This document shows, one piece after another, positions 63,233 to 64,000 of a DNA stretch of 64,000 nucleotides. The stretch's first letter is position 1. Every line of letters starts with the position of its first letter. Location: NCBI GenBank assembly GCA_019279435.1, contig JAAALK010000285.1, positions 26,010,371 to 26,074,370 of the forward strand, read 5' to 3'. This stretch comes from Zizania palustris. Lineage: Eukaryota > Streptophyta > Magnoliopsida > Poales > Poaceae. The notes under the pieces were generated by a model that saw nothing but the letters and a program-made list of their open reading frames with translations, was not told the origin of the DNA and did not search any database. Made by a program: the position numbers and the translations under genes.

Positions 63233-64000
63233 TCATACCTCCGGCCTGGCAGGACCCGTCGCTGGTGTGGTCCGAGATACCTTCGACTTGGCCGAACCCC
63301 CTTCCAAGTAACGGGTTCGGCTCAGAGTGGGCAAGGCCACTAGAGCCGCCGATGCCTCCGCCGTATGACTGGGCGGGGACCCCACGGGCTCCGTACGTAT
63401 CCGGGTCAGGGTACCCTCCGCAGCCTAACACTATGCCTTATTTTCCTCCGGAGTATTGTGGATGGCAGGGGCAAACAGAGGCAGCGGAGGGGGGCATCGT
63501 CCACAGACTGTTCGTGGTGCCTCCGAATTGGACCATGCAGAGCGAAGCCGAAGGGTGCGAGCACACGGAGGCCGAACTCAGGGATGTCCGAAGCCATAAC
63601 CATCAGATTTGGGTCTCAGGAAGTCCCAATCCCGAAGACTCTATCACCGAGGTCTGATGGAGGTAAGTCTCATGCTTTGGCCGAGCCCTGCACCGAAGCT
63701 TGGTTCGATCGGCCGAACGAGGTCGGTCTGTCCGACGGGGTTCGCAGCGAAGCCCCCTCCGAACACAAGGTGCACATGGCCGAAGGACGCAGTGCCACTT
63801 TGGCCAGAATTAATGGAAGTCGAACAGTAGCGCCTGGCACCAAGCCTCAGCCATCTTGGCCACCTCCAGGCATGTCCAAATCATAGAAGAGACACCTAAA
63901 AAGGCTGCGGGCACAGGAGATGCGCAAAAGGAAAGCTGAGTCCGAGTGCGACGCTATCTTCGAGGAAATCTGCCCTCGGCCAGCTACAAAGCAAGTATGG
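63082..64000 (+). pseudogene. gypsy-B gag Pro/Trp-rich repeat region and gag-protease spacer, B3
   Basis: 63082-63657 begins with repeated units of the type YDNFEPQWSGPPC and NNFSPQWSNPAPC, followed by a proline/tryptophan/glycine-rich tail (PPYDWAGTPRAPYVSGSGYP). 63365-63886 in another frame corresponds to the B2 spacer (SEAITIRFGSQEVPIPKTLS). It runs off the right edge within the arginine-rich helix region. Confidence 0.65.

Larger units (their letters stand above)
59666..64000 (+). mobile_element. gypsy-B element B3, plus strand, runs off the window
   Basis: LTR, PBS-like region and gag up to the gag-protease spacer, all reading left to right and opposite to B1 and B2. It is inserted in the copia-A LTR; the likely target is ggtcc (59661-59665). 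The right LTR is outside. Confidence 0.92.

Noticed and set aside
1..64000. A possible DNA-phage, CRISPR, defence or bacterial operon system
   Set aside because: Introns, LTRs, tRNA-Met and tRNA-Asp-like primer sites and plant retrotransposon proteins cover the window; nothing prokaryotic is present.

Overview
The window holds plant nuclear DNA made almost entirely of LTR retrotransposons. I see no host gene, tRNA, rRNA, CRISPR array or bacterial feature. The organism is an angiosperm, probably a grass or other monocot. That rests on the element types: two Ty3/gypsy families of Tat-like layout (protease, RT, RNase H, a second archaeal-type RNase H, integrase) and Ty1/copia elements primed by initiator tRNA-Met. 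Almost every reading frame carries stops, frameshifts or deletions, so this is decayed sequence. The family names copia-0, copia-A, gypsy-B and gypsy-C are working labels used only here.

Layout: 1-4395, minus-strand copia-0 (RT, integrase, gag, leader, PBS, right LTR), with a cluster of short near-palindromes in leader and LTR. 4396-7245, degenerate DNA with a 63-bp tandem repeat and two diverged gypsy-C-like LTR starts. 7245-12427, copia-A on the minus strand: a gag fragment, PBS, one LTR, a 3' untranslated region with several polypurine tracts, and an RNase H fragment. 12428-20077, gypsy-B copy B1 fused at about 16768 to gypsy-C copy C1. 20078-31329, complete gypsy-C element C2. 31330-32210, a second copy of the copia-A 3' end. 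32211-53582, gypsy-B copy B2 with complete gypsy-C element C3 nested in it (40520-51834, target duplication ACCGC). 53583-59665, the rest of copia-A (RT, integrase, long gag, PBS, cut LTR). 59666-64000, gypsy-B copy B3 on the plus strand, running off the window.

B1 and B2 interrupt the copia-A RNase H gene at the same base, so the block was duplicated rather than hit twice. The LTRs at 8828-10524 and 20078-20572 each have a primer-binding site on one side and element 3' interior on the other. That is the signature of tandem elements sharing an LTR. A large later deletion appears to have joined B1 to C1.

The most interesting component is in gypsy-C. Between the pol end and the 3' LTR lies a separate gene on the opposite strand. 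It has its own TATA box, five exons, four short GT-AG introns and an AATAAA signal. Its predicted protein has an N-terminal domain resembling the Pfam family called putative gypsy-type transposon, nuclear-localisation-like basic clusters, a long coiled coil and an acidic tail. It is convergent with gag-pol. Both copies here are broken by different mutations, but exon-intron layout and spacing are conserved.
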